Origin: an uncultured Eubacteriales bacterium
GTDB lineage: Bacteria; Bacillota; Clostridia; Oscillospirales; Acutalibacteraceae
Reading direction: 5' to 3'
DNA: 64,000 bases
Assembly (NCBI GenBank): GCA_900314795.1
Contig: OMWP01000002.1
Location: 1-64,000, forward strand
Shown here: positions 7,340 to 15,047 of the stretch, piece by piece
Numbering within the stretch: position 1 is the first letter of the stretch
Layout of the letters: every line of letters begins with the position of its first letter
Translations under genes and position numbers: made by a program
Notes under the pieces: model-generated
The model's database searches: none
What the model was told of the DNA's origin: nothing
Seen by the model: only the letters and a program-made list of their open reading frames with translations

Positions 7340-7918
7340 TAAAGCCTTCCCCTCGGGGGGAAGGTGGGCGATTTGCCCTATCGGCAAATCGGTCGGATGA
7401 GGGGCTGACATTTCCTTTGTATCGATTTGACAAAGGGAATAGCTCCTCTGTTTATTTGTGTTGTCTATTTTCAAGTTGTGCCAAGATATCAGTACAGACT
7501 TCATTAAAGTTTTCATTAATTTGTCGATTGGTATATCTTAGTACCTTGACTCCGATTCTCTTGAAATAAAAATCTCTGACAATATCTTTTGTTTCTCCCT
7601 CTTTGGTATAATGCTGGGATCCATCTAATTCGATAATCACTTTTACTGAGTCAATGTAAAAATCAACGATATAGTTTCCGATTACCTTTTGACGGTTGAC
7701 AGTAATGGGGAGTTGTTTCAAAAAATCATACCAAAGATGCTTTTCTTCTTTGGTCATGTTTTTTCGAAGTTGTTGTGAAAAGGTAGTCAATTTGTCTTTC
7801 ATGGTTGTTTTTATACGGATAATACTGCATTCCGCTGAATCCTTGCACGAGAGGAAATGTTTGCCCCTCATCCGACTTGGCTTGCGCCAAGCCACCTTCC
7901 CCCCGAGGGGAAGGCTTA
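7340..7918 (-). mobile_element. Candidate mobile unit: DUF559 nuclease gene between inverted R1 ends
   Basis: The outer 26 bases at 7342-7367 and 7891-7916 are perfect inverted repeats (each contains CCTTCCCCTCGGGGGGAAGG). Inside each end is a hairpin of different sequence (GATTTGCC-ctat-CGGCAAATC on the left, CTTGGC-gcaa-GCCAAG on the right). Next comes a perfect 14-bp inner inverted repeat, GTCGGATGAGGGGC, at 7392-7405 and 7862-7875. The only cargo is the DUF559 gene. The AT-rich cargo differs from the GC-rich neighbours. The unit separates two genes that are neighbours in related hydrogenase clusters. Confidence 0.65.
7452..7802 (-). CDS. DUF559 endonuclease-domain protein
   Basis: The 116-residue protein is a DUF559 member, a PD-(D/E)XK-type fold related to very-short-patch repair and restriction nucleases. 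The core shows IVDFYIDSVKVIIELDGSQH (about 48-67), with D and E-x-D in the expected places, followed by a conserved RDFYFKRIGVKVLRY segment. The ATG at 7802 begins the conserved sequence (MKDKLTTFSQQLRKNM); a longer upstream frame would run through the repeat. Codon use is much more AT-rich than in flanking genes, a sign of separate ancestry. It may act in DNA repair, restriction or mobility of the surrounding repeat; function is not established. Confidence 0.8.
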   Translation of the reverse strand: MKDKLTTFSQQLRKNMTKEEKHLWYDFLKQLPITVNRQKVIGNYIVDFYIDSVKVIIELDGSQHYTKEGETKDIVRDFYFKRIGVKVLRYTNRQINENFNEVCTDILAQLENRQHK

Positions 7919-7936
7919 TGGTGTTTCAGAGAACGG

Positions 7937-8299
7937 TTATTTTTCGTGCGACTTCATATAATCCTCATAGATCTTTCTGGTGTATTCATCATGGTCGAAG
8001 TTGTCTGAGCCTAAAACAAAATCCTTTTTGTTAAGCTTTTTGAGGAGCTTTTCATCGTTCTTTTCTGGTGTGCCGTTCTGCTTGCGGAGCACCGCCTGTT
8101 TGTACTTGGTATATTTGATCTCGCGGATGGTGCGGAAGAGCTTTTGGTCAGCCTTTCCTGCGCCGGGCGTGACCACGGACTGTACCAGCGAGGTCACGAT
8201 CCCCGTGGCGATTCTTGCCGCGGCGGAGCCTTTTGATACCATCGGCACCTCACAGTCGAGATATTCCTGCTCGCGCAGGGTCAATTTGTTATCGTTCAT
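7937..8299 (-). CDS. Hypothetical protein downstream of the second H-cluster protein
   Basis: I do not recognise this 120-residue protein. It has a short, small-residue-rich stretch (about 23-45, AAARIATGIVTSLVQSVV) that could be an amphipathic or membrane-associated helix. A basic, charged, probably helical C-terminal half follows (KLLKKLNKKDF). Its ATG overlaps the stop of the upstream H-cluster gene by four bases (ATGA), so it is translationally coupled and likely works with it. The R1 repeat unit begins shortly after its stop. Confidence 0.65.
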   Translation of the reverse strand: MNDNKLTLREQEYLDCEVPMVSKGSAAARIATGIVTSLVQSVVTPGAGKADQKLFRTIREIKYTKYKQAVLRKQNGTPEKNDEKLLKKLNKKDFVLGSDNFDHDEYTRKIYEDYMKSHEK

Positions 8300-9570
8300 A
8301 GGTTACCCAACTGGTCATAGACGGACTGGATCTTCGCTTTGAGCTTGTGGATACAGTCGGTCTCCTTGGCGTTGCCCTTGACGATATCCTCCGCCAGTGC
8401 GCGGCAGGTCGGAGCGCCGCAGGAGCCGCAGTCCAGTCCGGGAAGGTTCTTGCAGATCTCCTCCATCTTCTCCATCATATCCATCGCCTCGATGATGTCA
8501 TCGGAAAGACGGAAGCTCTCGGCGTTGAACTCCAGCTCGTTCTCCCATTTCATCCCGCCAAGATCCTTCTGGTCAAGGTGGTTGAGGGAGACGGGCAGGT
8601 ATTTGCGCAGATTCTGGATACGCGCTTGCGCGACATAGGGATTCTCGACAGCCAACACGCCGCCGACACAGCCGCCGGAGCAGGCGTTCAGCTCGATGAA
8701 ATCGACGCCGTGGATGTGCTCATCCTCCAGCTCCTCGAGGACGCGGATGACGTTCTCGATGCCGTCGGCAGCCAAGTATTTGTCACCCAGCATGGCGGCG
8801 GCTTCACCGCCCGAGGTCGCCCAGCCGACGCCGATCAAGCCGGATTGCGCGATCGGCTCCACAGTCTTGAGCTTCTCCATCTTGGAGGTGAGCTCGGGAT
8901 AGATCTGCGAGATCGCGATCGCCCCGGTGACGGCGCTCTTCTCGCAGCCGTTCGGATTATTGATCTCGGTGACCTTGGCAGGGCAGGGGGTGATGAAGAA
9001 CACGCCGACGTCGTCGTCACTCAGCCCTGTGATATCGATCACCTCACGGCGCGCCATCCTCGCGGCGACCTCCATGGGCGCCAGCAGGGGCATGACATTG
9101 CCGCACAGCTCGGGAAAGCGGATCTTGATCAGGCGCACGATCGCGGGACATGCCGAGCTGATAATGGGCTTTTTGAGCTTGTCGTCGCGGATCAGTTGAC
9201 GTGTCGCTTCGCTCACAAGCTCCGCCGCTCGACTGACCTCAAAGATGACGTCAAAGCCCATCGCGCGCAGACCTGTCAACACGATGTCGATATCGTTGAG
9301 GTTGTTGAACTGACCGAACAGCGCGGGCGCGGGGATGGCGATCTTGACTTTATATGGTTTGATTTCTTCAATTGCATTGGAACGGGCGCGTTTGGCATGA
9401 TGCGGACAGATGCGGATGCACTCGCCGCAGTCGATGCACCTCTCGGAGAGGATATGCGCCTTGCCGTCGCGGATGCGGATCGCTTCGGTGGGACAGCGCT
9501 TGAGACAGTTGGTACAGCCGCAGCACAGATCCGCGTCCAGCACGACAGAGTGGAAATATTTGTTGTTCAT
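8296..9570 (-). CDS. Second H-cluster protein: [FeFe] hydrogenase-like, probably regulatory
   Basis: This 424-residue protein starts with two [4Fe-4S] ferredoxin motifs (CCGCTNCLKRC, CIDCGECIRIC). An H-domain follows with degenerate motifs: L1 SSACPAIV (C141), L2 TPCPAK (C196) and L3 ELNACSGGCVGG (C297, C301). The last part carries a four-cysteine cluster (C373, CGSCGAPTC 381-389). All four H-cluster ligands are kept, but the proton-relay Cys of L1 is Ala, as in sensory group C/D hydrogenases. Unlike HydS it has no PAS domain. A redox or H2 sensing role for the cluster is inferred. It is coupled to the small gene after it and separated from the RsbW-like gene upstream by a repeat. Confidence 0.85.
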   Translation of the reverse strand: MNNKYFHSVVLDADLCCGCTNCLKRCPTEAIRIRDGKAHILSERCIDCGECIRICPHHAKRARSNAIEEIKPYKVKIAIPAPALFGQFNNLNDIDIVLTGLRAMGFDVIFEVSRAAELVSEATRQLIRDDKLKKPIISSACPAIVRLIKIRFPELCGNVMPLLAPMEVAARMARREVIDITGLSDDDVGVFFITPCPAKVTEINNPNGCEKSAVTGAIAISQIYPELTSKMEKLKTVEPIAQSGLIGVGWATSGGEAAAMLGDKYLAADGIENVIRVLEELEDEHIHGVDFIELNACSGGCVGGVLAVENPYVAQARIQNLRKYLPVSLNHLDQKDLGGMKWENELEFNAESFRLSDDIIEAMDMMEKMEEICKNLPGLDCGSCGAPTCRALAEDIVKGNAKETDCIHKLKAKIQSVYDQLGNL

Positions 9571-9582
9571 ATTGCTTACCTG

Positions 9583-9740
9583 TTAGTTAGGAGTGAGGAG
9601 TTAGGAGTGAGGAGTTGAGGGCGGACGCTGTCCGCACCTGATTGATATTTGAAAATGTTACGCCTTAATATCATCATAGGAATCAAAACACGAAGTGTTT
9701 CCCATAACTCCTAATTCCTTACTCCTAACTCCTCACTAAA
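9583..9740 (+). repeat. Complete R2 heptad repeat unit
   Basis: The ends are inverted heptad runs (TTAGGAGTGAGGAG at the left, CTCCTAACTCCTCACTAA at the right). The core has the hairpins GCGGAC-gct-GTCCGC and AAACACGAAGTGTTT. It fills almost all the space between the RsbW-like gene and the H-cluster gene. Confidence 0.8.
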
Positions 9741-9744
9741 TAAT

Positions 9745-10173
9745 CTACGCTTCTTTAACCTTGACAGTCAGATAGAGATCCGTGCCTTTGCCGATCTCGG
9801 TCTCGATCCTCATGTCATCGGTGTATTTCTTGATATTGGGCAGACCCATGCCGGCGCCGAAGCCGAGGTTGCGGACGTTATCGGGCGCGGTGGAAAAGCC
9901 CTCCTGCATCGCCTTTTCGACGTCGGGGATGCCGGGTCCCTTATCGGAGAGCAGTACCTCTACATGATCGGGGAAGATATCAACGTCAACAAAGCCGCCC
10001 TCAGCGTGGATGACCATATTGATCTCTGCCTCGTACATCGCGATCGCGACTCTGCGGATGGCGTCGGTGTTGTAGCCCAGCGCCTTGAGGCGCTTTTTAA
10101 CGGAGCCGGACGCCTCACCCGCGCGGGTGAAGTCCTCTCCGCTGACCTCATAATGAAGATGGATGTTACTCAT
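9745..10173 (-). CDS. RsbW/SpoIIAB-like anti-sigma-type ATPase
   Basis: The 142-residue protein is a compact GHKL ATPase with N-box (AEINMVIHA), G1 (DKGPGIPD) and G2 (GFGAGMGLPNIKK), typical of anti-sigma factor kinases. Such proteins bind or phosphorylate a partner protein in the cytoplasm. Its start overlaps the upstream DRTGG gene by four bases. Together with the DRTGG, H-cluster, PHP and second ATPase genes it forms the accessory half of the hydrogenase locus. The partner is not identifiable from sequence. Confidence 0.82.
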   Translation of the reverse strand: MSNIHLHYEVSGEDFTRAGEASGSVKKRLKALGYNTDAIRRVAIAMYEAEINMVIHAEGGFVDVDIFPDHVEVLLSDKGPGIPDVEKAMQEGFSTAPDNVRNLGFGAGMGLPNIKKYTDDMRIETEIGKGTDLYLTVKVKEA

Positions 10174-10517
10174 ACCGCGGTACCTCCGGAAAGTCCGCCC
10201 TCATAGAGCTTGCCGCAGGCGGTAAACATTCTGTAGCGGGTCTTGATGAGGGTGATATCGCGCTGCTCGGCGAGGTCGATGATCCCCTGATCGGGCATCT
10301 TGCCGCGGACAAAGACGATGCACGCCATGTCCATCATCTCGGCGGTGCGCACGACCTGCGGGTTGACCAGACCGGTCAGCAGAACGCTCTGATCCTTGAC
10401 GAATGCCAGCACGTCGCTCATCATATCGGAGCCGCAGGCAGTTTTGATTTCGGCGTCGAGGTTGCCCTCACAGATGATCTCGCCATCTAAGATGTCAATA
10501 ATATCCTTTACTACCAT
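10170..10517 (-). CDS. DRTGG-domain protein (second copy)
   Basis: This 115-residue protein is a paralogue of the one at 6985-7317 (both have an ACIVFV/SCIILV-type strand followed by a short helix). A TTG codon lies upstream in frame, but the ATG at 10517 has GAAAGG at a good distance. It is the first gene of the accessory set, coupled to the RsbW-like ATPase by ATGA. A 15-base palindrome, ATTTTAT-c-ATAAAAT, at 10601-10615 lies about 85 bases upstream and could be an operator. Function is unknown. Confidence 0.75.
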   Translation of the reverse strand: MVVKDIIDILDGEIICEGNLDAEIKTACGSDMMSDVLAFVKDQSVLLTGLVNPQVVRTAEMMDMACIVFVRGKMPDQGIIDLAEQRDITLIKTRYRMFTACGKLYEGGLSGGTAV

Positions 10518-10692
10518 GGTTTTCCATCCTTTCAAGATGTGTCGATTTTTGATTAAAATTCCGTATAAGAATTATAAAACTCAATTCTACATACACATAC
10601 ATTTTATCATAAAATCAGCGGGATGACAACAGGACAAAGTTAGCAAAAAGAAGCACGAGAAGTTGTGGAAAACAACGAAAGGAAGAGGATGA

Positions 10693-10886
10693 CAGTTGAC
10701 AGTGGAAAGTTGAAAGTTGAGAGTTAGGAGTTAGGAGTTAGGAGCTAGGAGTGAGGAGTGAGGAGTTAATGGTGGGCGTTGCCCACACCCATTTGTATTT
10801 ATTACTGGAACTATCTGCTCGTGCCTTCGTTATATAAATTCAAAACACGAAGTGTTTCCCTCAATTTCTCATTCCTCATTCTTCAA
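10693..10886 (+). repeat. R2 heptad repeat unit
   Basis: A long left arm of heptads (TTAGGAGTTAGGAGTTAGGA and relatives) is followed by the hairpin GTGGGC-gtt-GCCCAC, a core, the hairpin AAACACGAAGTGTTT, and a shorter right arm (CTCATTCCTCATTC). Together with the nrdG terminator it fills most of the gene-free interval 10518-10954. The first part, 10518-10692, holds only AT-rich upstream sequence for the DRTGG gene. Confidence 0.75.
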
Positions 10887-10916
10887 TAAAAAAGCGCCGG
10901 CATCCCGACGCTCTTT
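10885..10916 (-). terminator. nrdG terminator
   Basis: AGCGTCGGG-at-GCCGGCGCT type stem followed by TTTTTT on the minus strand, about 40 bases after the nrdG stop. Confidence 0.75.
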
Positions 10917-10954
10917 ACAGGTTTCTATTCTGTTATGATAACGCAGTAGCACCG

Positions 10955-11476
10955 TTAATGGTACTCGGACAGCACCGCCTTGCCCTCTTTGAGGGATTTC
11001 GGGACGTCTAAGATGCGCTGGTTGCGGCTGCCGCGGAAGTGGAGCATCAGGCTCATTTCTTCCTCGACAAAGGGACCGTCCACCAGCCAGTCGCACTGCT
11101 CGAGCAGCGCCTTGTACTCGGGGTGAGTGTCAAAATCCGCCATCAGCTTTTCAAAGGTAAAGCCGCTGTAGCAAAAGACGTTCAGCCCCATCTCATGCGC
11201 TCTTTTTGCGAGTACGGTGAGAGCTTCCGCCTGACAGAAGGGTTCGCCGCCCGACAGGGTCACGCCCTTGAGCAGGGGATCTTTGGCGGCTTCTTCAAGT
11301 ACACGCTCGACCGAGCTTTGGTAACCGCCCTCAAAGTCCCATGTATGCTGATTGTGACAGCCCTTGCAGTGGTGCGGACAACCCTGCACAAAGACCGTCA
11401 TGCGGATACCGGGACCGTCTACAATGCTTTCTCTGACAACGCCGGCAAGGCGTAGGGGTGTTTTTTGTTCGGACAT
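10955..11476 (-). CDS. nrdG: Anaerobic ribonucleotide reductase activating enzyme NrdG
   Basis: This 173-residue radical SAM enzyme makes the glycyl radical on NrdD. It carries the cluster motif CPHHCKGCHN (CxxxCxxC) near residues 33-42 and the SAM-binding GGEPF near 76. The ATG at 11476 has AGGAG seven bases ahead; upstream in-frame codons belong to a repeat. nrdG is separated from nrdD by about 230 bases containing the nrdD terminator and an R4 repeat, so it may have its own promoter or rely on read-through. Confidence 0.93.
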   Translation of the reverse strand: MSEQKTPLRLAGVVRESIVDGPGIRMTVFVQGCPHHCKGCHNQHTWDFEGGYQSSVERVLEEAAKDPLLKGVTLSGGEPFCQAEALTVLAKRAHEMGLNVFCYSGFTFEKLMADFDTHPEYKALLEQCDWLVDGPFVEEEMSLMLHFRGSRNQRILDVPKSLKEGKAVLSEYH

Positions 11477-11500
11477 GATTGGCTCCTTTGGTGCGTGCCA

Positions 11501-11614
11501 TGTAGGGTACGGCGCTTGCGACGTACCGAATAGCAGCAACATTGTTTTATATCTGTGTTCCCGATCAAAGAAGCGCCCGTTATCCTGTGGTACGTCATAA
11601 ATGCCGTACCCTAC
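11501..11614 (+). repeat. R4 repeat unit between nrdD and nrdG
   Basis: The ends GTAGGGTACGGC and GCCGTACCCTAC are inverted, with inner inverted GACGTACC / GGTACGTC. This is a TIR-type short element of about 114 bases. Confidence 0.75.
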
Positions 11615-11656
11615 GGAAAAGCAGCATTTGTTCCGCAATGAACGCTGTCAACTCGG

Positions 11657-11687
11657 AAAAACAGGGGAGCGGCAACGGCTCCCCTGT
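11657..11687 (-). terminator. nrdD terminator
   Basis: Stem ACAGGGGAGC / GCTCCCCTGT with a T run on the minus strand, directly after the nrdD stop. Confidence 0.8.
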
Positions 11688-11708
11688 AAAAGATTATGTG
11701 TTACTCAA

Positions 11709-14063
11709 TCAAACCGCCTCTTGATCACACCCGCAGTCATCTGCGGCGATCACGCTGTGCTTGACTCTGTCCTTGACCTCTGCCTTTTTGGCGTTATTGA
11801 AGCGGTCGAGGGTGCCGACAAGATAGCCGGTGATACGGCGGATACGCTCAACCTGCATACCGTTCTTGACGATCTTTCTGCCGCATTGCGGGCAATAGTC
11901 GCCGATGATACCGGTGTAGCCGCAGACGGGATCGCGGTCGACAGGATGGTTGATCGAGCCGTAGCCGATGCCCTCTTCCTTCATGCAGCGGACAACCTGC
12001 TCGAATGCCTCGAGGTTCTCGGTGGGATCGCCGTCGAGCTCGATGTAGGAGATGTGACCCGCGTTAGTGAGCGCGTGATACGGCGCCTCGAGCTTGATCT
12101 TATCGAAAGCGTTGATCGGGTAATATACGGGAATATGGAAGGAGTTGGTGTAGTATTCGCGGTCGGTCACGCCCTTGATGGAGCCGAAGCGCTCCTTATC
12201 GATGCGGACGAATCTGCCGGACAGACCCTCTGCGGGGGTAGCGAGGCAGGTGAAGTTGAGCCCTGTCTTTTCGCTCTGCTTATCGAGCTTCTTGCGCATG
12301 AAGGAGACGATCTCCAAGCCCAGACGCTGTGCCTCTTCGCTCTCGCCGTGGTGCTTGCCGATCAGCGCTACCAGCGCCTCTGCCAAGCCGATGAAGCCGA
12401 TGGAGAGGGTACCGTGCTTTAAGACCTCGCGTACTTCGTCGTCGATCGAGAGCTTGTCGGAGTCGATCCATACACCCTGACCCATCAGGAACGGATAGTT
12501 GCGGACGTGCTTCTGGCACTGGATCTCAAAACGCTCGAGGAGCTGGTCAATGCACAGATCGAGCATACGGTCAAGCTGATCAAAGAAGAAGTCGATGTTT
12601 TTGTTGGAAAGGATCGCAAGACGGGGCAGGTTGATGGAGGTAAAGCTCAAATTGCCTCTGCCGTAGGTGATCTCGCGGGAAGGATCGTGGCGGTTGCCGA
12701 TGACGCGGGTACGGCAACCCATGTACGCGATCTCGGTCTCGGGATGACCGGGCTTGTAGTAAGCGAGGTTGAAGGGCGCGTCGATGAAGGCGTAGTTGGG
12801 GAAGAGACGCTTCGCCGATACGCGGAACGAGAGCTTGAAGAGATCGTAGTTGGGATCCTCGGGGTTGTAGTTGATGCCCTCCTTGACCTTGAAGATGTGC
12901 ACGGGGAAGATCGGGGTCTCGCCGTTGCCAAGACCCTTTTCGGTCGCGAGCAGGATGTTCTTGATGACCATTCTGCCCTCGGGGGTGGTATCGGTGCCGT
13001 AGTTGATGGAGGAGAAGGGAACCTGTGCGCCTGCACGGGAGTGCATGGTGTTGAGGTTGTGGACGACCGCTTCCATCGCCTGGAAGGTCGCGCGGTCGGT
13101 CTCGGTCAGTGCGTGCTTCTTCGCAAAGCGCTGCAGCTTGCCGCCGATCTTGTCGCCATATTTCTCGGTCAGCAGCTCGAGCTCCTTGGCGTCATATTCA
13201 GCGGTAGATTCGAGCTTAGCGATCTCGCCGGTAGCGGCTTCCGCGGCTGCGCAGATCGCCTCGATGTTTTCTTTCGCGTTCTCGTCATCCGCGAGCAGCT
13301 CGGCGCCGCGGGCGAGGTTCGCGCGATAACGCTTGTTATAGGTCTTGGTAACGCCGGGCGCCATGCTGTAATCGAAGTTCGGTACAGACTGACCGCCGTG
13401 TTGGTCGTTCTGGTTAGACTGGATCGCGATGCAGGCGAGTGCGCCGTAGGTGGAGATATCGTTGGGCTCACGGATGAAGCCGTGACCGGTGGAGAAGCCG
13501 TCCTTAAAGAGCTTCAACAGGTCGATCTGGCAGCAGGTGGTGGTGAGGGTCAAAAAGTCGAGGTCATGGATGTGGATGTCGCCCTCACGGTGCGCCTTGG
13601 CGAACTTGGGGTTGAGGACATACATTTGATAGAATTCCTTTGCGCCCTCGGAACCGTACTTGAGCATAGTGCCCATCGCGGTATCGCCGTCGATGTTGGC
13701 GTTCTCACGCTTGACGTCGTTATCCTTCGCTGATTTGAAGGTCAGATCCTCATAGATCTTCATCAGCTTGGTGTTCATCTCGCGGACTCTGGTACGCTCC
13801 GCACGATAAAGGATGAACTCCTTCGCGGTTCTGGCGTGACCGTTCTCGATCAGGATCTTCTCAACGGTATCCTGTACATGCTCGACAGAGGGATTGTCGT
13901 TATCCTCCGCCTCTAAGTATTCGATGACCTTGCCGGCGAGCTCTTCGGCGCTGTCATAGTCGTTGCCGCCGATGGCATGAGCCGCCTTGTAGATCGCCTG
14001 GGTGATCTTTTCCTTGTCAAATTCTACCGCGCGTCCGTCGCGCTTTACGATTTTCTTGATCAT
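11709..14063 (-). CDS. nrdD: Anaerobic ribonucleoside-triphosphate reductase NrdD (class III)
   Basis: This 784-residue glycyl radical enzyme reduces ribonucleoside triphosphates to deoxy forms without oxygen. An N-terminal ATP-cone (about 1-95, beginning KKIVKRDGRAVEFDKEKI) gives allosteric control. The large barrel domain follows. Near the end are two CxxC-type zinc pairs (CGYTG and CPQCG) and the glycyl radical site RITGYL with Gly746. Full length for the family. Two NrdR-like boxes lie upstream, so repression by NrdR when dNTPs are plentiful is expected. Confidence 0.96.
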   Translation of the reverse strand: MIKKIVKRDGRAVEFDKEKITQAIYKAAHAIGGNDYDSAEELAGKVIEYLEAEDNDNPSVEHVQDTVEKILIENGHARTAKEFILYRAERTRVREMNTKLMKIYEDLTFKSAKDNDVKRENANIDGDTAMGTMLKYGSEGAKEFYQMYVLNPKFAKAHREGDIHIHDLDFLTLTTTCCQIDLLKLFKDGFSTGHGFIREPNDISTYGALACIAIQSNQNDQHGGQSVPNFDYSMAPGVTKTYNKRYRANLARGAELLADDENAKENIEAICAAAEAATGEIAKLESTAEYDAKELELLTEKYGDKIGGKLQRFAKKHALTETDRATFQAMEAVVHNLNTMHSRAGAQVPFSSINYGTDTTPEGRMVIKNILLATEKGLGNGETPIFPVHIFKVKEGINYNPEDPNYDLFKLSFRVSAKRLFPNYAFIDAPFNLAYYKPGHPETEIAYMGCRTRVIGNRHDPSREITYGRGNLSFTSINLPRLAILSNKNIDFFFDQLDRMLDLCIDQLLERFEIQCQKHVRNYPFLMGQGVWIDSDKLSIDDEVREVLKHGTLSIGFIGLAEALVALIGKHHGESEEAQRLGLEIVSFMRKKLDKQSEKTGLNFTCLATPAEGLSGRFVRIDKERFGSIKGVTDREYYTNSFHIPVYYPINAFDKIKLEAPYHALTNAGHISYIELDGDPTENLEAFEQVVRCMKEEGIGYGSINHPVDRDPVCGYTGIIGDYCPQCGRKIVKNGMQVERIRRITGYLVGTLDRFNNAKKAEVKDRVKHSVIAADDCGCDQEAV

Positions 14064-14266
14064 AATTTCTCCTTCACATTCTCGATTTTGGTTTCTTGTA
14101 ACACTTTTGTTACGAAAAGTAAGCCTGCCGCCATATCTCGCGGTCAGGGCGAAATCCTGACTAAATATAGCAGATTACCGCCGTGAAATCAATCGGTATT
14201 TTATACGAGAAAAAAATAAATCTTTGGGCAATTTGATAAGATTTTGAAAAATGTTGTCGAAAAAGA

Positions 14267-14317
14267 ATTATAACAAGTTCTTGTGAACGGTATACCACCC
14301 ACCACAATATATTGTGT
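14267..14317 (-). promoter_or_regulatory. nrdD: nrdD promoter with NrdR boxes
   Basis: The 14-base palindrome CACAATATATTGTG (14303-14316) matches the NrdR box consensus. A second, weaker palindrome ACAAGTTCTTGT (14273-14284) has its centre about 31 bases, or three helix turns, away, which is the usual NrdR spacing. A TATAAT -10 box on the minus strand (14272-14267) adjoins the second box. No clear -35 was found. The rest of the gene-free stretch 14064-14503 is AT-rich leader and repeat sequence. Confidence 0.7.
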
Positions 14318-14359
14318 TCAGTTTCATTCTTGTAACAATCGGTAAAATTCGTGTCATGG

Positions 14360-14445
14360 TTAATTTGAAATAAGAATTAAGGAATAAGAAATAAGAACTA
14401 ACTTAAAATCTGCGTTTTCCGAGTCCTTATTTCTTACCTCTTAGT
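14360..14445 (+). repeat. Degenerate heptad-type repeat
   Basis: Runs of TAAGAAT/AAGGAAT-like heptads (14368-14400) face an inverted run (CTTATTTCTTACCTCTTAGT) at about 14426-14445, around the core TCTGCGTTTTCCGAG. It resembles the R2 architecture with a different heptad. Confidence 0.5.
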
Positions 14446-14457
14446 ACGAAATAAGAA

Positions 14458-14481
14458 TCCGCCCCCGAAAACGGGAGCGGA
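14458..14481 (-). terminator. Terminator of the DUF4190-like gene
   Basis: TCCGCCCCCG-aaaa-CGGGAGCGGA, nearly identical to the putP terminator at 14925-14954; the T tract is imperfect. Confidence 0.6.
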
Positions 14482-14503
14482 TAGACAGCAGAGAAGTAAT
14501 TAA

Positions 14504-14845
14504 CTACCACGGATTAGATGCGTATGAGGAGATGACGTCTCCTACTTCGGAAAGCATAGCAAAAAGATAGAGATTTGTCAGCACACATCCCAGCATCGCG
14601 AGAATCGAGAGGATCAGACCAGCTAACGCAAAGCCGTTATTCTCTTTTTGCTTTTTGCGAGAGATGATTCCCAATACAAGAGCCGCGACACCGCAGCCCA
14701 ACGAAACGATCTCGATCAAGAGGAAGCGTTCGAGGAAAAACAACGCAGGGATGTGTAACAACAATCCGAACAAGCCCAGAATGAAGGATATCTTACCTTG
14801 TTCAACAGCTCTTTTTTGTAAGAAATAATCGTTATTTTCGTTCAT
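14504..14845 (-). CDS. DUF4190-like small membrane protein
   Basis: The 113-residue protein has a short polar N-terminus and about three membrane helices (near 20-40, 44-62 and 73-100) separated by a basic loop (SRKKQKEN). The pattern, with glycine-rich helices GLFGLLLHIPALFF and GFALAGLILSILAML, is typical of DUF4190 proteins. These are small envelope proteins of unknown function, often found beside regulators. It is monocistronic: putP terminates before it and its own hairpin follows. Confidence 0.7.
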   Translation of the reverse strand: MNENNDYFLQKRAVEQGKISFILGLFGLLLHIPALFFLERFLLIEIVSLGCGVAALVLGIISRKKQKENNGFALAGLILSILAMLGCVLTNLYLFAMLSEVGDVISSYASNPW

Positions 14846-14924
14846 GCAGAAGCCTCCTCACTGTTCTTAATCATCTAGTATCTTCATTATACATAATATC
14901 TGTATAAATACAAGTGTCGGCAGT

Positions 14925-14954
14925 AAAAAATCCGCCCCCGAGAACGGGAGCGGA
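14925..14954 (-). terminator. putP: putP terminator
   Basis: TCCGCCCCCG-agaa-CGGGAGCGGA followed by TTTTTT on the minus strand. A small repeat with hairpin GCGGAC-gga-GTCCGC and CCGTTAA heptads lies between it and the gene (15003-15046). Confidence 0.75.
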
Positions 14955-15047
14955 TAGGTGTTTGTATTCGGTTGAGATTGTCACTTGATGGCATTTATCA
15001 ATCAGGTGCGGACGGAGTCCGCCATCGACCGTTAACCGTTAACCGAT

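Noticed and set aside
7340..7918. Classical insertion sequence with DDE transposase
   Set aside because: The only gene has a DUF559 nuclease fold, no DDE or serine/tyrosine recombinase motif is present, and no clear target-site duplication is visible at the ends.
8347..9618. Long open frame (423 codons) on the plus strand opposite the second H-cluster protein
   Set aside because: It mirrors a clear gene with iron-sulfur motifs; composition rich in D, R and A is typical of antisense shadows in genes with strong third-position GC bias. No ribosome site or domain.
12507..13733. 408-codon open frame opposite nrdD
   Set aside because: It lies wholly inside a conserved gene with all class III reductase motifs. 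The frame has no recognisable domain and arises from codon bias.
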